Source of the DNA: Didymodactylos carnosus
Taxonomy: Eukaryota; Rotifera; Eurotatoria; Philodinida; Philodinidae
Assembly: GCA_905250885.1 (NCBI GenBank)
Contig: CAJNOQ010001884.1
Span: 1-27,702, forward strand
Length of the DNA: 27,702 bases
Reading direction: 5' to 3'
Made by a program: the position numbers and the translations under genes. Below, in pieces: positions 1-10,542 of this stretch. The notes below the pieces were generated by a model, which was given only the letters and a program-made list of their open reading frames with translations, was not told the origin of the DNA and ran no database searches. Within the stretch, counting starts at the first letter, position 1, and the number at the start of each line of letters is the position of its first letter.

Positions 1-726
1 GTCAGAGCGCGTGAGTCATAGATGAAACGTCTTGTGCTCACTTGCCCAATTCTAGTTCAGAGAAGAGTAGATAGTAGGCAAGTGTACGCTGATGGTAGTG
101 CACACCGGTCTATTTAGTTAGTCGATTTAATAAGTTGGAAACACTGATGCATGGTAAAAGTGCTTGAAGTTTTGTTCACTTTTATCCATCTCGCCGGCGA
201 TAAAATAATTTTTATGGGAGTTGGCAGACATATCCCTTCGTAAGAACATGAACAGTTCGCTTACAGAAGTTTCTTCTCTGATATTATATTCTCGATAGTT
301 TTGTGTGCTGACAGCCCAGAACCGTGTTCCGAGTAAAAGTGACTCAGACGGTCTCTTCTTTTTATATAGTGGTAGTAATAGTGATCAGTTTTATTCGGAC
401 AGACAGTAATTACTTGTAGTAAATCTAGTATTTACAGAACTGGCGCATCTGTACAACTGTGTTTGTTAATGCAGCTGATAGTTTCTGTTTGTGTAAACTT
501 ACACACATAGCCTTCTGCCAATGCCTCTTGTGAGGCGTCGTACAAGCTTGGTCTATTTTTTATTTTAAGTTGTTGTTTATTTATATAACTGGATGAGTTT
601 TGTCTAATCAAAAATAAATGAATTAAGCACAAAGGACAAAGATTGCATAGAGGCGAAAAACGAAATGTAAGATAGCAATTCAGCCATTTGCCGTCGCCAT
701 CAGTGCACTAATATTGAAGTAATTTT
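1..726. other. Intergenic, no gene seen
   Basis: No reading frame here has convincing coding character on either strand. The part next to 727 would hold the 3' UTR of the minus-strand ANAPC13 gene, but no clear AATAAA was seen in that direction within about 100 bases of its stop. Confidence 0.5.
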
Positions 727-1167
727 CTATTTTGGTTTTGCTGTTAATGATTTTGCGTACGGTGTCAACAATTGATTTAAACCAAAGTCGGACCACTTGT
801 TTTGTGTTTCGTCAACAATTTCTGACAATAATGTTAAATCACCTTCAAAATCATCTTGTGAATTTAAAAGACTATGATTATTACTATTTTGTGCGTGTCC
901 ACCTGATGTATGCGCACCACCACCTGTTGCTTGATTTATGCCCGTATGACCAGTCGTACCACTTGTTGTACCTGCACCACTAGTGCCTGATGTTGCCGAT
1001 GAACTAGCGCCAATACCGGAACCACTGTTAGCTGCAGCAGCTGTTGCTAATAAATGATGAGAATCTTGATTATCGTCTGGATTACCTAAATGCGGTAAAT
1101 CGTCGAGTATCCAATCACGATCGATGAGTGCTAATTTTCGACCATCAGGTATATATAAACCATCCAT
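727..1167 (-). CDS. ANAPC13: Anaphase-promoting complex subunit 13 (ANAPC13/APC13-like), with a low-complexity insert
   Basis: APC13 is a small structural subunit of the anaphase-promoting complex/cyclosome, the ubiquitin ligase that targets cyclins and securin; in known structures it helps hold the TPR scaffold subunits together. This is a single 146-residue reading frame with no intron. Residues 1-28 (DGRKLALIDRDWILDDLPHL) match the family N-terminus, which has the pattern DGR-x-L-x-LID-x-x-W-x-x-D-x-LP. Residues about 117-131 (DETQNKWSDFGLNQLL) match the C-terminal block built around KW-(S/T)-D. The usual family length is near 75 residues. The difference is a Ser/Gly/Thr/Ala/His/Asn-rich stretch at about 38-105 with no predicted fold. 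The start is the first ATG, and a splice-acceptor-like GTTTTTAG lies about 50 bases upstream. The assignment rests on the two conserved ends from family knowledge; no search was run. Confidence 0.88.
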   Translation of the reverse strand: MDGLYIPDGRKLALIDRDWILDDLPHLGNPDDNQDSHHLLATAAAANSGSGIGASSSATSGTSGAGTTSGTTGHTGINQATGGGAHTSGGHAQNSNNHSLLNSQDDFEGDLTLLSEIVDETQNKWSDFGLNQLLTPYAKSLTAKPK

Positions 1168-1217
1168 AATAACGAATTTAAACTAGATTTGAACATAAAG
1201 AAAAAAAAAGAATATAT

Positions 1218-1225
1218 CTAAAAAC
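1218..1225 (-). promoter_or_regulatory. Candidate 3' splice acceptor upstream of the ANAPC13 start
   Basis: On the minus strand this reads GTTTTTAG, 50 bases before the ATG and behind a T-rich run. The same octamer sits directly at the hexokinase start and 1 base before the RABAC1 start. It could receive a trans-spliced leader or end a 5'-UTR intron; which one cannot be told from the window. Confidence 0.4.
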
Positions 1226-2726
1226 GAAAAGGTAAGAGAAATTGCTATAAAACAGATGAGTTAACTAAACAATTCTATCTGTTTTCTGTCTGAGTTAATT
1301 ATCGAACGATTTGGTCAATATCCTGATAAAATTGTACTCTGGTCGGTATTGTTATGTAACGTTATCCTTAAAAGATTCACCCACAAGTATTATAGTTCAT
1401 AATCCACGATATGACATCTTTATCGTAGAGTATAAAGGTAACAAGGTTAGGTGTCAATTTCGATAAAACTTCAATATTATCGATGTCAGTATAGTAAAAT
1501 ACGGGTTTTCATCGTCATTCTAAAGATGAAAAGGTTGAAAATATCACTTTCTAATTTAGTAATATATGATCCTCGTCTATTAGAATAATACTTAGATATT
1601 CTAGTTCAATTGGATTTGTACATAATTGATATGTATCATGAATGAAACAATAATTCGTTGTTAAACGTTCGACATTTCGTTTTAGGTTATTTAATGTTTT
1701 AATCCGTGAAGTTCCGAATTTTCGACTAAATCAAATTTGATGAGACAAGGTATAAACTATATAAGAACGCATTTATAGCAGCTCTCTTTCATTACTAATG
1801 CATATGCATTTGATAATAAAACAAAACAATACTTTATTCAAAGACCGTCAATAAAGTATAGTTAGTTATACACACTTCTACGAATTGATTAGATTCACAT
1901 TAGGCAAAAAACAAGCAACAATAAATTACTAAGATTATGTATGACAAAAGTTCTTGAAGATTGTCCAAAAATTTCGAAATTCAATGATAAGCGTACTTAC
2001 CCACTGGGATTCAAAGGGTTAAATAAAGTAAGACCATCAAACCGTCATATTTCTGTTAACCATGATGGTATATCATTCAATGAACATGAGATATTTCAAT
2101 TTTATGTTTATTATGTTGCGAAGCTATACGAACATCATTTGTAGTAATCAAGTAATGAACGAGGGTGACCGAATTGATCAAAATGAAACAAGAGATAAAT
2201 CGTATATCACTCACATCAAGACATTCGTATAATTTCACAAATTAGTTATTAGTCAAGCTTTTTTAAATTTTATACTGAACTAAATCAAAAGTCATTGTTT
2301 CAGATGTTTTTCACTTTCTATCATCTGGTTGACGTATTTACTCTTCAAATTTGATTGCTATTTCTTTGAATCGAAGATAAAAATATCAACTATTCAGTAA
2401 TAAACAAATCATGATGTTCTGTAGTACACGTCATAAAAACAAGTTAATATATTTAATGACTATCGTCATAAAAAATTCGCAGTTCAAAACTAAGACTGGT
2501 ATTAGCATTAGACAACCACCGATAACGTTTGTAACTAATGATCAACAAGTTAAACGTAGACAAATAAAAATTGTTATATTCAGTAGATCTTCACTTGATT
2601 CAATAAAAAAAAAATTAATAAATAATTATTTTTTTTTTTTTTCGTTTTAAAAACCCAATCGTTTGTTTTTTTATAAAATGCTAAAAAAAATAAATAAAAC
2701 AAAAAAGCCCTCACTTTTTTTGGTTT

Positions 2727-2757
<31 letters not shown>

Positions 2758-3440
2758 TCCACCATCTACCAACAAGAGGAGCAGCTAACTATAAAGCAAG
2801 AAGACAAAAGATAATTAATTAAAAAGAAGATATAAAAAGACAATAAGGATGCGAGATTAAAAATCATAATGTTTTTGACTAGTATTGAAGTTAATAATAC
2901 CTGCAAAGGGCAACTAATTCTAGTTAGATAAAAAAAAAGAAGGCAAAATAATAGAAGAACTGTATTAACTATAATGAATATCATAAATGAGATTCATACT
3001 AAAAATCAAGCAAGATGTTTATAAATTACATTAGAAAAAAAAAGAGAAAACGCAACTATTTAGATCTTATAACACAAGTTTGATTGTGAAAGAAAATAGA
3101 AAAAAAAATTATAGCTATTAAAAGAACAACATATTTCGAAGTTTTAATAACATCCTGAAAAGGTTAATAATGTACGTTACAGTAAATTCGACTTTGCTAT
3201 TTGCCTAGGACACTTTTTCTAGATGATAGGTTAAATAAGGTAAAAAAAACAAAAACAGTAAGGGCATAGAAAAAAAATTGTAATAAAAAGAAATGAGAGA
3301 GAGTTATTTTGCGACAAAAAAATATTTTTTAAAAATAAAACATGATTATGACAAACAATATCGTATTAAAATAAACGATCATTAGATGACATCGAACGGT
3401 CTAGTCTAAAGTACCTATATAGGTATACGATATTTGTTTC
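1226..3440. other. Intergenic between ANAPC13 and hexokinase
   Basis: AT-rich and without a convincing gene. It holds a perfect 14-base palindrome AATGCATATGCATT at 1797-1810 and a cluster of homopolymer runs at 2606-2757. The plus-strand frame at 1941-2144 was considered and rejected. Confidence 0.5.
2606..2757. repeat. Poly(A)/poly(T) cluster with A-tract/T-tract hairpin
   Basis: An A run at about 2606 is followed within 20 bases by a T run ending at 2642, which can pair as a hairpin. A run of 26 A residues occupies 2732-2757. The long A run could be a retrotransposed tail, but no recognisable element body precedes it. Confidence 0.7.
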
Positions 3441-6323
3441 TTAATGTGAACTTCGGTTTTTTTCAACTGCTGCAACCAGTGCCGAACCTTTTGATGAACC
3501 ATCTTCGCTTAATACAAGACGATACTAAAATTAAATGAAATCAAACGGATATTCTTTTCATTTCTAGTATAATAAATAAATAATAGATTTATATAAGCTT
3601 TCATTTTTAGTTGATAGGTATAACAGAATTCGGAGTTCTTCAACCATAGTTCCTAATTTTCAAACGTTTCTTCTCTTATACTTCTCTAATACTATTCAGC
3701 ACATGTTTAAAAAAATCTATGATCGAAAATCGAGACTTGCAAATTAACAGTTCTTCTACCAAGATCGATACAGGAATATAATTTTTGATAGACAAAATTA
3801 GATTTTTCGATCTCAATTCGATCTGTTCGCACTAATTTGATTTTATTAATACTCACAGTTCGTTGTACAAGACGATCAATAGTACGGATTAAATTCTTTT
3901 TAAATTTATCATGATGACGAAATAATGTACCATCGACCGCGATTGTTACAGATGAAACATTCAAACGATTTATGAGAACAGCTATAGCTAAAAATAAATA
4001 CAAACATCTTACATGTAGCAATGAATGAATGTAGAGAGCCAGGAGACAACCTACCAGCAGCTGCTAATGAACTAGCACGTTGTGACACTGTTTTACAAAC
4101 TTCTTGTATTATCTTGCAATCATCAAAGGATGGCTCATGAATACCAATACCAGTTAAGATAGACGATGTCAATGACAAGCCTTCAGCTAAAAAAGACATT
4201 GGGATGACATAGATTTAAGAAAGGATTCGACTAGAAGGAAGATCATTCTGTTTTTGCGACTGTCGTTGTCAACGTAACAAGTCAGACTTTTCAGGTTCGA
4301 ACAGCCTGATACCTCTCTATCAGTGTCGCAGATGGTCATCGCTCCACTAGTCATTACTTTAACATGATGTTCTTTCTCTCATTTGTCGGTGCTTCCCATA
4401 CATACTTATTGCTCATGTACTAGATTTCTTACAAGCGAGAGAAGCTATGTAGTAAGATACAATGTAATGGGTATGCTATTGGACAAGTGATCTGAGGCAT
4501 AAGAACAAAAGCAACTTTCTCAAATAGTGCGTGGCTTTCTGGTGCCGAACATGGATTTTTGAAGGATGTCACGAGAACAACGAAGCAGCATGATTTAATG
4601 ATTCTGGTCTTTGTTTAATGCAAGAAAGAATCATGATCATCGAGAAAGATGGGGTGAGTTTTGTGCATTTCTGCGCATCTCTCTTATCTATTTATCATCT
4701 CACTCCTTACGTCTTCTCGAAATTGAATACCATCGATATTTACTTACATTTATCACTTTCAATATCTGACACATGTTTTGCATAAAATGAGCCTAAAGAA
4801 AAGGAAAAAGTGTATTATCTAGTTCAATCGAAAATTTTTATCTCACCTCTTAATATTAAAAATATGTTATAATCAGGTCTAATTCTTGGACTTTTTTGCA
4901 TTCGTCCCGGAAATAGTAAACCTCGTTGTACCAAATCAACAATAATTAAACGCACAATTTCACCCAAATATAGAGCACTGATCATTTTTTCAAATTTTTG
5001 TTGCGCAGGATTTAATGATGAATCGTCCAATTCTCTATCAATTTCTGTACGAATAAAATCGAGAGAACCAGATGCTCCAAATGCTCCCCATTCGGTGTTA
5101 ATGATAACTTCTTTCAAGTTTTGACGATCACCTTGCCATTTCTGAACATTCGATAAATTTTCAACATAACATGCATTTGTACCTATAAAAAACTCAAAAA
5201 AAACGTAGATTTACTAATGATATTTATTACTCTCCTCTCACCAGTTCCGAGAATAACACCGGCACGACAATCTCGATATGTTGCATGACAGGCCATTAAA
5301 GTACCAACGGTATCATTGACCAATGCTACAACTTCGACGTTCAAACCCTAAAACATAATGTGATGATTCTTCCTATTAAATAATACCCATAAAATTACTT
5401 TTCGTCTATCGATTGCTTCCTGAAACATAACCACAACATCTTTTCCCACAACACCCGTACAACTAAAACCTTTTGTCCAATTGACTAATGTTGCTTGCTT
5501 CAAACTATCTTGTTGACAGGGAAACGAAAAGGTGAAGGCTAAAAATACAAATAAAATAATAACTAATTATCATTTTTCTACCGTTCGACTACTTACCTAA
5601 CGGGAATTTTGCATTTTCAAAACTGACCAATTTATTATCGATCATAAAACGTTGAAGACAATCGGCAATATAATCAAATAATTTATCTCCATAACCCAAT
5701 AAAAGAGAATGGGGAATTAAAAATATTTTATTAATCAAACGAATCTTCTTTCGTGTTTCAATATTCACATGTGATACCTAAAAATAATATTACAAGCATA
5801 TATTTGTCATCTAACATCGAATAAACAAACATACTCGAAAATTAGAACCACCCAAATCAACTACCAAATATTCTCCATGTTCTTGTCCACTTGGTAATGA
5901 ATGAACATATGTTGGAAACATTTTTAAATCACTATCTGTTGATGGTTTTAAACCTTTACTCATTTCCGTATTTAAATTTGCCATTACTTTACGAATTTGT
6001 TCATCGGATAATCGAAATGGACGTAATATTGTTTTTACCTTGAAAAAACAACAGCAATCTAAATATCACCTGATATTTAACAAGTAAATGAAAGAAAAGT
6101 ATACCTCATCTTTCAAGATCGTTCGTTGTTCATATTTCCAACGTTGTTTAATATAATAAACAGATAAACCAATGGCAGCAAGTGCAGCACTTGTAATACC
6201 GATGATTTTCAATGATTTAATCAAATCAATTTTAAATTCTACTGTATAATTCGATGGAGTTACATCAGTTAAGACCAAATTCAATTCAGGTGAATTGGTC
6301 AAGGGCGGCGGAGTAGGAGCCAT
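3441..6323 (-). CDS. Hexokinase, single catalytic unit with N-terminal membrane anchor (10 exons)
   Basis: Phosphorylates glucose to glucose-6-phosphate with ATP, the first step of glycolysis. Exons in transcript order are 6323-6105, 6038-5835, 5777-5597, 5538-5399, 5347-5242, 5182-4847, 4792-4748, 4186-4055, 3987-3857 and 3524-3441. They sum to 1,578 nt (525 residues plus TAA), and all GT-AG junctions keep frame. Visible motifs are the phosphate loop [11 protein letters not shown] (132-142), the glucose site TFSFPCQQ and NWTKGF (204-226), the catalytic Asp260 in LVNDTVGT, the glucose-binding Glu314 in NTEWGAFG, the adenosine motif AVDGT (471-475) and the terminal [16 protein letters not shown] (503-518). 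The length suits one 50-kDa unit, not the doubled vertebrate form. Residues 1-30 are Pro-rich and about 38-58 form a hydrophobic segment ([20 protein letters not shown]) followed by basic residues, suggesting anchoring to the mitochondrial outer or another membrane. The ATG directly follows a splice acceptor. Confidence 0.96.
4187..4747 (-). other. Hexokinase intron 7, unusually long (561 bp)
   Basis: Most introns of this gene are 50-70 bp; this one and intron 9 (3525-3856, 332 bp) are the exceptions. It starts GTAAGT and ends TTTTTTAG on the minus strand. It is less AT-rich than its surroundings, but no exon, RNA gene or repeat was recognised in it. A tRNA T-arm-like GGTTCGAAC near 4293 has no matching acceptor stem. 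Confidence 0.85.
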
Positions 6324-6331
6324 CTAAAAAC
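6324..6331 (-). promoter_or_regulatory. Splice acceptor immediately before the hexokinase ATG
   Basis: On the minus strand GTTTTTAG is directly followed by ATG. An acceptor abutting the start codon is expected for a spliced-leader trans-splice site, or for a 5'-UTR intron ending at the start codon. It also supports the chosen start. Confidence 0.55.
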
Positions 6332-7283
6332 ACTATCAAATAATCTGTACCATTTTAAAGGACGAATTTAACTAGTGAAAAGCGACTACATCTATCTCGA
6401 ACATGTCACAAGATTTTCTTTTTATGTTCAACAACTTCTAGTGCATGTTTGAGATGAGTCAACTCATATACAGTGAGTACTAGACAAATCAAAATCAAAT
6501 ATTGTCATGATGATGAGTGATCTTTATTTTTAAAATATGATAAAGAAAAATTTCAGATAAACAGTGGTCTGAACAAGCAAAATGTAAAGAATCGGCACGC
6601 ATAATTGTTTGAGATTCGAAGCAGTGTTCATGATTTACATATATAATAACTCAACGTCATTCAAAACAAAATATGAAAAGCAATGATTCTATCGGACATA
6701 ATATTATTTTATCCGGCTTTAAAAAAGGAATAAATATTGAACAATATTAAAAATAAAATAAGGAAAAAATAACAATCCAGTGAAACAATAGTAAACTTAT
6801 TTTGCATTAGAAATATATCCCGAACTGTAAATAGTTTGGAAACGGTTAGAGATTTTTATTTTTTATATTTTAAGCATAAAATAGTTTATCACAGCAAACA
6901 GAACAGGCCTATAAATGAAACTCCATTACATACTAAAGTTGTAGCATTCAATGTGCGTATTACTGAACGCAATGATCAGAGAATGTCATAGGACATATTT
7001 TTCTTTTCCCACAGAAGCGTTTTCTTTAGGTCTAATATACACGTCTTCGTTTATTTTTCATCCTAGGACAATTTTCCCCAAAATTGAATTTCATACTAGC
7101 TCTGCAAGAAAGTTTTCAATGCATTTGATATATAATTATCTTAAACTATTGTCATAAATAAAAGAGAGTGAAAAGAACGTAAATCGAGAATATTTTACAA
7201 TAAAAAAAAATTGATAGAACAACTTTAATGGTTACTTTGTACTATTTGGTATTGGACAATGAACAACATGAAACTACTTCACT
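6332..7283. other. Intergenic between hexokinase and RABAC1
   Basis: AT-rich with no gene recognised. On the minus strand an ATTAAA at 7229-7224, 55 bases after the RABAC1 stop, is a possible polyadenylation signal. The promoter or outron of hexokinase should lie in the lower part, but no specific element was seen. Confidence 0.5.
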
Positions 7284-8253
7284 TTAAACTTCTTCCATTT
7301 GTACACCAAACGCTTCATCATTATGAATTTGATGGAATAATGCGTGGAGAATGATTACAAATACCGATGCACCTAAATGATACAGAATATTGATCGAAAA
7401 TACATACATCAAAATACTCTCGTTTAGCCTCCCTACAAAAGACTTGTACATATCTTTTATTTTCATTACTCTATTGGCAATATTGAAAATAATACGTTAA
7501 TATTAAAAATTGCTTATTTAAACTGTAATGAACATACCTAAAATCCAGAATATCGCGCTACCAGCACCCACCATAATCAATAGTGGAATACATAAACAGG
7601 CGACAGCTAAATATTGCTGTGCCACAGGGATTTGACGTCCTAAAAAAGGCAGATATAAAAAGAATCTAGCGAAGAAATAAACATCCTTTTCCTACCAAGA
7701 ACAGACAGTTGTCGTTCTCGATTTTTTAAATCGACAAGGTAAAAACCGGCGGCCATTGCTAATAAGACAAATAAGAGAGTCGGTGTTGTTATTCTAAACA
7801 AAGAGATAATACAATGTGAGAAAGTAAAATAAGAATTTTTTCTCATTACGCACACACAATAAATTGATAATATGATAAAGACAACAAAATAATTCGTTTG
7901 AAAATATTCAATGTTCGCTAGAACACGACGAGCACCAGCTCGAACATTCGATGGTGGTTTAAATTGATTTGCATTAAAAAATTCAAGCCATGGCTTCATT
8001 GATTGCCGTTGTTTTGCATACAATTCTTGAACATTTAATTTTTGTATATTTGATAATGACCATGTGCTATTGAACAGAATACAAACGAAAAAAATAAAAG
8101 GGATAAGCGTATCAACTCTTACTATACTTTATGTTCAAATGCAAACAAAATTTCCACTTATGCCTACCTGTCCGGATTAGGAGTATCAGCGACGCTGACT
8201 GTTGTCGGTGGTCGAGACTGCATTTCCCCATTCACTTTAGGCATCTCAGACAT
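7284..8253 (-). CDS. RABAC1: Prenylated Rab acceptor protein 1 (PRA1/RABAC1)
   Basis: PRA1 is a four-pass Golgi/endosome membrane protein that binds prenylated Rab GTPases and helps recruit or recycle them. Exons in transcript order are 8253-8168, 8066-7854, 7793-7696, 7639-7538 and 7372-7284, summing to 588 nt (195 residues plus TAA; the mammalian protein is about 185). All junctions keep frame. Family features are the MKPWLEFFNANQF block (residues 54-66, matching the family RPW-x-x-F), then NIEYFQTNY (81-89), and the C-terminal HALFHQIHNDEAFGVQMEEV (176-195), very close to the RABAC1 tail. Hydrophobic stretches lie at about 90-105, 106-118, 141-157 and 159-177. The exon 2 donor is ambiguous within GTGTGTGCGTAA; GTGCGT at 7853 was chosen because it alone keeps frame and yields YCVITTP. 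The last intron is 165 bp, the others 57-102 bp. Confidence 0.95.
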
Positions 8254-8254
8254 A

Positions 8255-8262
8255 CTAAAAAC
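8255..8262 (-). promoter_or_regulatory. Splice acceptor one base before the RABAC1 ATG
   Basis: The minus strand reads GTTTTTAG, then T, then ATG. It is the same octamer in the same position as for hexokinase, and again compatible with spliced-leader addition or a 5'-UTR intron. Confidence 0.5.
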
Positions 8263-10004
8263 GTGTAAAAATATCTTAAACAATCGACCATTGAAAGAGT
8301 AAAAATTCTGTTTTCTTTTACATTTTTGTCGAATTCTTTCACAAAGTCGAACGATATCTGAATACTTTAATAAATACTCTTCTAGTACTTAATATCTAAA
8401 TTAAGTTCGCAGTATTTACACATGTCTTATGAAAATGGTAGTACTATTTCACTATCCTTATAATCATCTATCAGACCGTCACATCGACAAAGTATTTAGA
8501 AAATATAGTTCCAGCAAGTGTTAAAGTAGAGGACACACATCCTGGTGAAAGAATACAATCGTAAAAATCAATATGTATGTTATCACAAACATAGAAATTA
8601 AACAAGACATATAGTTTGCTCCGTTCAGTACCATTTTTTCTCAAAAATAGATTTTTGTAGAGAACGAGCATCTCAGCCAGTGAATCGTTCGCTAAGCACG
8701 CAGTTTCAGTAACAAGATCAAAATTACGAAGAAGTGCTTGCATTTTTTTCATGTAAAATTCAACTTTACAACTGTTCAGTACGTGAAAACACTAGTGGAT
8801 AATCGGATTTTGTCCGGAAGATTCAGACAAATAATGAATAATTCAATATTCATCATTCAAAACTTTCATGCATTGAATTCGCATAGCTAGAAAAAAGAAC
8901 AAAAATACATAAAATAAGAACATATTTTTATTAAACACCACACATGCCATTTAAAGCATTACTCTTGCTCTTGTATACGTCATATATACGTCAAGATAAA
9001 TGACCGACAAATAACATTTGTAAGAAGCCAATGCTACCTCATAGCATAGCAAGGTAAAAGAATGGATACTGTTTGTTTGTTTCACTTCCAATCAGAATTG
9101 ATGGGTAAATAAAACATCTTTGTGGTGGTTGAAAATCTGGAAATGCTGAAGAGTGTTTAACGCGCATTTATATTTCTTGATCTATAGTTGATCTTCCGTA
9201 AAATCTCTTCATCATGATGAATAGAAGAGAGAAACAAAGTTAAGGAAACTTTTCCAGTAGTCCAAGAATAGATGTCGCCAGAAATCAGACAGTTTTGATA
9301 ATAAAAAGGTCGTCTATGGATAATAAAACTTGCCGAATATAGATAGTCCTTCATAACGAATCGCTAAGAATTTCTTCCAGCCCTCTTGGGATCTTCAGAG
9401 GATCAGAGGAAAACTTTTAAGCTTTACATGACGTTGTGCACTTTTCCCGTAGAATCAAAGAAGTTTACAAGATTTCTCATCTATCCTGACTGCGAACGCC
9501 GATCGGAGGGAGAAGTCTCTTTAATTTAGTCTTGAATTTAAAAATATTTTTAGGCCGCTGGAGAACTTTGGAGGATCTCGAGAAAACTTTTTAGATTTAT
9601 AGTAGATTACGAAACCTTACATATCAAATCAGAGAAAAATTCATAACATATGCACCCACGCTCATTCATAACAAATTCTTTCCACGCTCGAAAATTTTTG
9701 TTTATTATGCCACACAATCATTCCCATCTTATGCAAATTTCTCACGGAATTTTTCACACAGTTTCCATACCATTCTGGATCCGTTTCTCACAGAATGTGC
9801 GTTACCACAGTACTTTCCGCACTTTATTTTTTACAGTGGACAAAAAACAAGCAAATGCCTTGCATTTATGTCATTTGTTAACTTTTTTTTTGGAAAAATC
9901 AAAAGTGAGAAAATCGTACATTATTTTATTGTTTGTTTCTGGTGAGAACTTTATTATTTATCCGTATGCTATATTGTTTAACCATTTCTTCTTCCTTTTT
10001 TTAT
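8263..10004. other. Intergenic, AT-rich, no supported gene
   Basis: Start of a long gene-poor stretch. Two loosely similar GC-richer blocks at about 9380-9430 and 9550-9600, each with GGATCT...GAAAACTTTT, may be diverged repeat copies. Short frames at 8471-8752 (minus), 9157-9354 (minus) and 9650-10018 (plus) show no family resemblance. Confidence 0.4.
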
Positions 10005-10199
10005 TCAGCTGCTGCTAACTGGAGCTGTAGTTTCATTTAGAAGCTTTATTTTTGCATCTGTGAGATTTTTTAAGGTAGAAACAAGTTTCTCTCCATCAAT
10101 TTTTGATTTGAGAGGTATAAATGAATTTGGCACAACAGAAATTTGTTGTGCAATAATATTCGAAGCTTTTGTATCATTAGTATATGAAGCTTTGGATTT
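10005..10199 (-). pseudogene. Possible C-terminal coding remnant, unknown family
   Basis: On the minus strand a frame closed by TGA at 10007-10005 runs open for 64 codons up to an in-frame TAA at 10202-10200. Its composition is protein-like: mixed charged and polar residues with stretches such as VVPNSFIPLKSKIDGEKLVS, unlike the Phe/Leu/Ile/Lys-rich noise of most frames here. There is no start codon and no recognised family. It lies beyond the 3' end of a LINE fragment on the same strand but is not an evident part of it. It could be a decayed last exon or transposon debris, and chance is not excluded. Confidence 0.25.
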
Positions 10200-10316
10200 T
10201 TAAGCACGTTTGTGAGTGAGAATACCAATATAAACGATATTATTAAACAGAATACAATGAATAGTAAATTCGACACAAAAAATTATGTTATGCACACGAA
10301 TTGGTATACGTACTTT

Positions 10317-10418
10317 ACTTATATTTCGCTAGTATCAAAACTTTTGGTATAATACGCTACTCACATTTCACTGGTACCAAAACTCTTAATATAACACGTC
10401 ACTCACATTTCAATGCAG
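10317..10418. repeat. 42-bp tandem repeat, about 2.4 copies
   Basis: Units start at 10317, 10359 and 10401. Each begins ACTCACATTTC-like (the first ACTTATATTTC) and continues with CTRGTAYCAAAACTYTTRRT before TATAAYACG. The third unit stops after about 18 bases. Confidence 0.8.
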
Positions 10419-10542
10419 ACAATGGTACAACTGAAATTTTATAATATGTAAATAGAATATGATGGTACGGATGCGCATAAAGAATTCAGATTATATGTCT
10501 TCTACGAATGGGAATTCTTCTGCTCAAGAACTTTATACATCC

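Noticed and set aside
1941..2144. Plus-strand 67-codon frame with fairly balanced composition
   Set aside because: No family resemblance, AT-rich context, no supporting exons on either side, and the length is within chance for a region this size.
3721..3856. Extension of hexokinase exon 9 into a long open tail ending at 3707
   Set aside because: A GTGAGT donor at 3856 and a downstream exon at 3524-3441 encoding the missing [10 protein letters not shown] motif show that the tail is intronic.
4286..4306. GGTTCGAAC resembling a tRNA T-arm inside hexokinase intron 7
   Set aside because: Loop size is wrong, and no acceptor stem, D-arm or anticodon arm is found at the expected distances.
8471..8752. 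Minus-strand 93-codon frame upstream of RABAC1
   Set aside because: Contains varied residues but no recognised motif, no convincing splice partners, and separate from the RABAC1 transcript start.
9650..10018. Plus-strand 122-codon frame
   Set aside because: Dominated by Phe, Leu, His and Ser from T-rich DNA; the opposite-strand frame at its right end looks more protein-like.
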